Assembly: GCA_000997105.1 (NCBI GenBank)
Contig: LCEJ01000014.1
Coordinates: 1 to 12,915 of the forward strand
From: Candidatus Daviesbacteria bacterium GW2011_GWA2_42_7
Lineage (GTDB): Bacteria > Patescibacteriota > Microgenomatia > Daviesbacterales > UBA10151
Reading direction: 5' to 3'
Length of the DNA: 12,915 nt
A program made the position numbers and the translations under genes. Positions 11,664 to 12,915 of the stretch are shown here, piece after piece (position 1 is the first letter of the stretch; each line of letters starts with the position of its first letter). The notes beneath the pieces are model-generated. The model saw only the letters and a list, made by a program, of their open reading frames with translations. It did no database searches and was not told where the DNA came from.

Positions 11664-11669
11664 TATACT
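11664..11669 (+). promoter_or_regulatory. -10 of cysS
   Basis: TATACT lies 15 nt before ATG 11685, so the predicted leader is about 9 nt. No SD and no T-box are present before cysS. Confidence 0.4.
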
Positions 11670-11684
11670 TCTACTGTTACAAAA

Positions 11685-12290
11685 ATGATGAAACTTTACA
11701 ATACCTTAACCCGCAAAATTGAAGATTTTGTGCCTTTAGATCCACCTCGCGTGGGGATGTATGCTTGTGGACCGACTGTCTATCATTTCGCCACTATAGC
11801 TAACTTCCGTACCTATATCACTTCCGATATTTTGCTGCGTACCTTGAAAGCGAATGGTTACGAAGTAAATTATGTTGTCAATATTACGGATGTTGGGCAC
11901 TTGACCGGAGATAATTTGGGTGATGCCGACATTGGTGAAGATAAGATCGAGAAAGCGGCCAAAAAGGAAGGCAAGACTGTTTGGGATATAGCAAATTTCT
12001 ATACAAATGCATTCCTAAAAGATTTTGAAAAATTAAATCTAATAAAACCAAATGTCATGCCCAAGGCAACTGACCACATAAAAGAGCAAATTGAGTTGGT
12101 TAAAAAGCTCGAAGGAGGGGGTTTTACATATAAGATTACGGACGGAATTTATTTTGATACAGTTGCTTTTGAAAAGAAAACTGGTAAAAAGTACGGTGAA
12201 TTATCTACAATGGATGAGATTAAGGAAGGTGCCAGGGTAGAACAAAATCCGGAGAAGAAAAATCCACGGGACTTTGCTTTGTGGAAATGA
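11685..12290 (+). CDS. cysS: Cysteinyl-tRNA synthetase, N-terminal part (frame ends early)
   Basis: Class I synthetase that charges tRNA-Cys. The N-terminal catalytic half is clear: YACGPTVY with the first zinc ligand C28, NITDVGHLTGD, then GEDKIEKAAKKEGKTVWDIA and PRDFALWK. The HIGH signature is degenerate: residues 37-40 read TIAN where most bacterial enzymes have HIGN. The frame stops at TGA 12288-12290 directly after ALWK, where the family normally continues with about 36 residues containing GWHIECSAM, the source of the second zinc-ligand cysteine. The rest of the enzyme continues in another frame (next entry). Two ATGs start the gene (11685 and 11688). A -10 (TATACT, 11664-11669) and a short leader precede it. 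As read, the 201-residue product would not be an active synthetase. Confidence 0.88.
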   Translation: MMKLYNTLTRKIEDFVPLDPPRVGMYACGPTVYHFATIANFRTYITSDILLRTLKANGYEVNYVVNITDVGHLTGDNLGDADIGEDKIEKAAKKEGKTVWDIANFYTNAFLKDFEKLNLIKPNVMPKATDHIKEQIELVKKLEGGGFTYKITDGIYFDTVAFEKKTGKKYGELSTMDEIKEGARVEQNPEKKNPRDFALWK

Positions 12291-12915
12291 AACATTAGAT
12301 ATACATGGAGGAGGAGAAGACCTCCGTCAAACACATCACCCAAATGAGATTGCTCAAAGTGAGGCTGTTACCGGTAAACTGTTTGTACGCCATTGGGTTC
12401 ATGGTGCTTTTATTTTGGTTGATGGCAAGAGAATGGGAAAAAGTTTGGGTAACGCTTACCTTGTGGATGATCTTGAAAAAAGAGGTTTTGATCCCTTAGT
12501 TTTGCGTTATTTATACCTTACCGGCAATTACAGAGAGATTTTTAATTTTACCTGGGAGAGTTTAACTGCTGCTCAAAACGCTTTGAATAACTTAAGGGAG
12601 ACTATCAGAAATTGGGATCAGCCGGTAGTTGGTTGTGCAGAGCACGAGCAGAGATTCACAGAAGCCTTAGATAATGATCTAAATACAGCGCAGGCTCTGG
12701 CTATACTATGGGAATTAGTAAAGTCTGATTATCCAACCTCAGCTAAAGCAGGGTCGCTGCTCAAGATGGACCAGGTTTTGGGACTAGGGTTAGCAGAGTT
12801 TGTTGCTAAAAAAATTGATGTTCCAGAAAATGTTATGGAGTTAGTTAGCCAACGGGAAGAGGCTAGAAAGAATAGTGATTACCATAAATCAGATCAACTT
12901 AGGAAACAAATTAAA
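12283..12915 (+). pseudogene. cysS: Cysteinyl-tRNA synthetase, C-terminal part in shifted frame, partial
   Basis: From 12283 the next frame reads GNETLDIHGGGEDL, then HHPNEIAQSEA with the zinc ligands His and Glu. It continues as RHWVHGAFILVDGKRMGKSL with the KMSKS-type loop KRMGKS, the DLNTAQAL segment of the helical domain, and on to the window edge without a stop. It joins the first part at GGAAAT/GGAAATG with an overlap of a few bases. About 30-35 residues, including the GWHIECSAM zinc-cysteine segment, are missing at the junction and the frame changes, as expected for a deletion of roughly 95-100 nt that is not a multiple of three. There is no own start codon or RBS. Either the gene is really broken and another copy exists, or the assembly collapsed here. 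The 3' end lies beyond the window. Confidence 0.8.

Noticed and set aside
12288..12290. UGA read as glycine at the cysS break
   Set aside because: Readthrough in the same frame gives no CysRS sequence; the homology continues in another frame. TGA also ends ybaB and other genes here.
12305..12499. 64-residue open frame after the cysS stop
   Set aside because: The adjacent frame encodes clear CysRS sequence (NEIAQSEA, KRMGKSL), so this is a shadow.

Overview
The window looks like a chromosomal segment of an uncultivated bacterium, most likely a Patescibacteria/CPR lineage of the Microgenomates type. This is inferred from gene style: compact housekeeping proteins, a trigger factor without a PPIase domain, a DUF5667-like secreted protein, a cysteinyl-tRNA synthetase with a degenerate HIGH motif, little Shine-Dalgarno use, and hairpin-forming 'word' repeats in many spacers. 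TGA is used as a normal stop (for example at the end of ybaB), so the code is not the UGA-Gly variant. No database search was possible.

Layout. 1-132: AT-rich inverted word repeat. 133-1263: RseP site-2 protease. 1292-1910: DUF5667-like secreted protein interrupted by an in-frame TAA and perhaps a later frameshift. 1943-2503: unknown protein. 2572-2710: good promoter, serial hairpins and a strong terminator, a candidate small RNA. 2709-3266 (minus): DUF3800-like protein. 3307-3534: consensus promoter and a T-box riboswitch with antiterminator and terminator, controlling a GNAT acetyltransferase and overlapping proS (3536-5658). 5711-6808: trigger factor. 6926-8053: rpsU, yqeY and ybeY, with repeat hairpins before rpsU and ybeY. 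8186-10791: dnaX, ybaB and recR in the widespread conserved order. 10813-11217: Gln/Lys-rich small protein. 11272-11649 (minus): acidic helical protein. 11685 to the window end: cysS, broken by a frame-shifting internal deletion that removes the GWHIECSAM region.

How it fits together. Most genes serve translation and protein quality (ProRS, CysRS, bS21, YbeY, trigger factor, RseP) or replication and repair (DnaX, YbaB, RecR). Two control themes stand out. First, many genes have a -10 hexamer 5 to 9 nt before the start codon, most often exactly 6, which predicts leaderless mRNAs. Only rpsU has a full SD, and the GNAT-proS operon has a modest one inside its terminator stem. Second, GNAT-proS appears to sense uncharged tRNA-Pro through a T-box with a candidate CCU specifier.

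Short word repeats also lie inside coding sequence, in linkers or loops of tig, dnaX and ybaB. No tRNA, rRNA, CRISPR array or insertion sequence was seen, and no gene-free stretch exceeds 300 bases.
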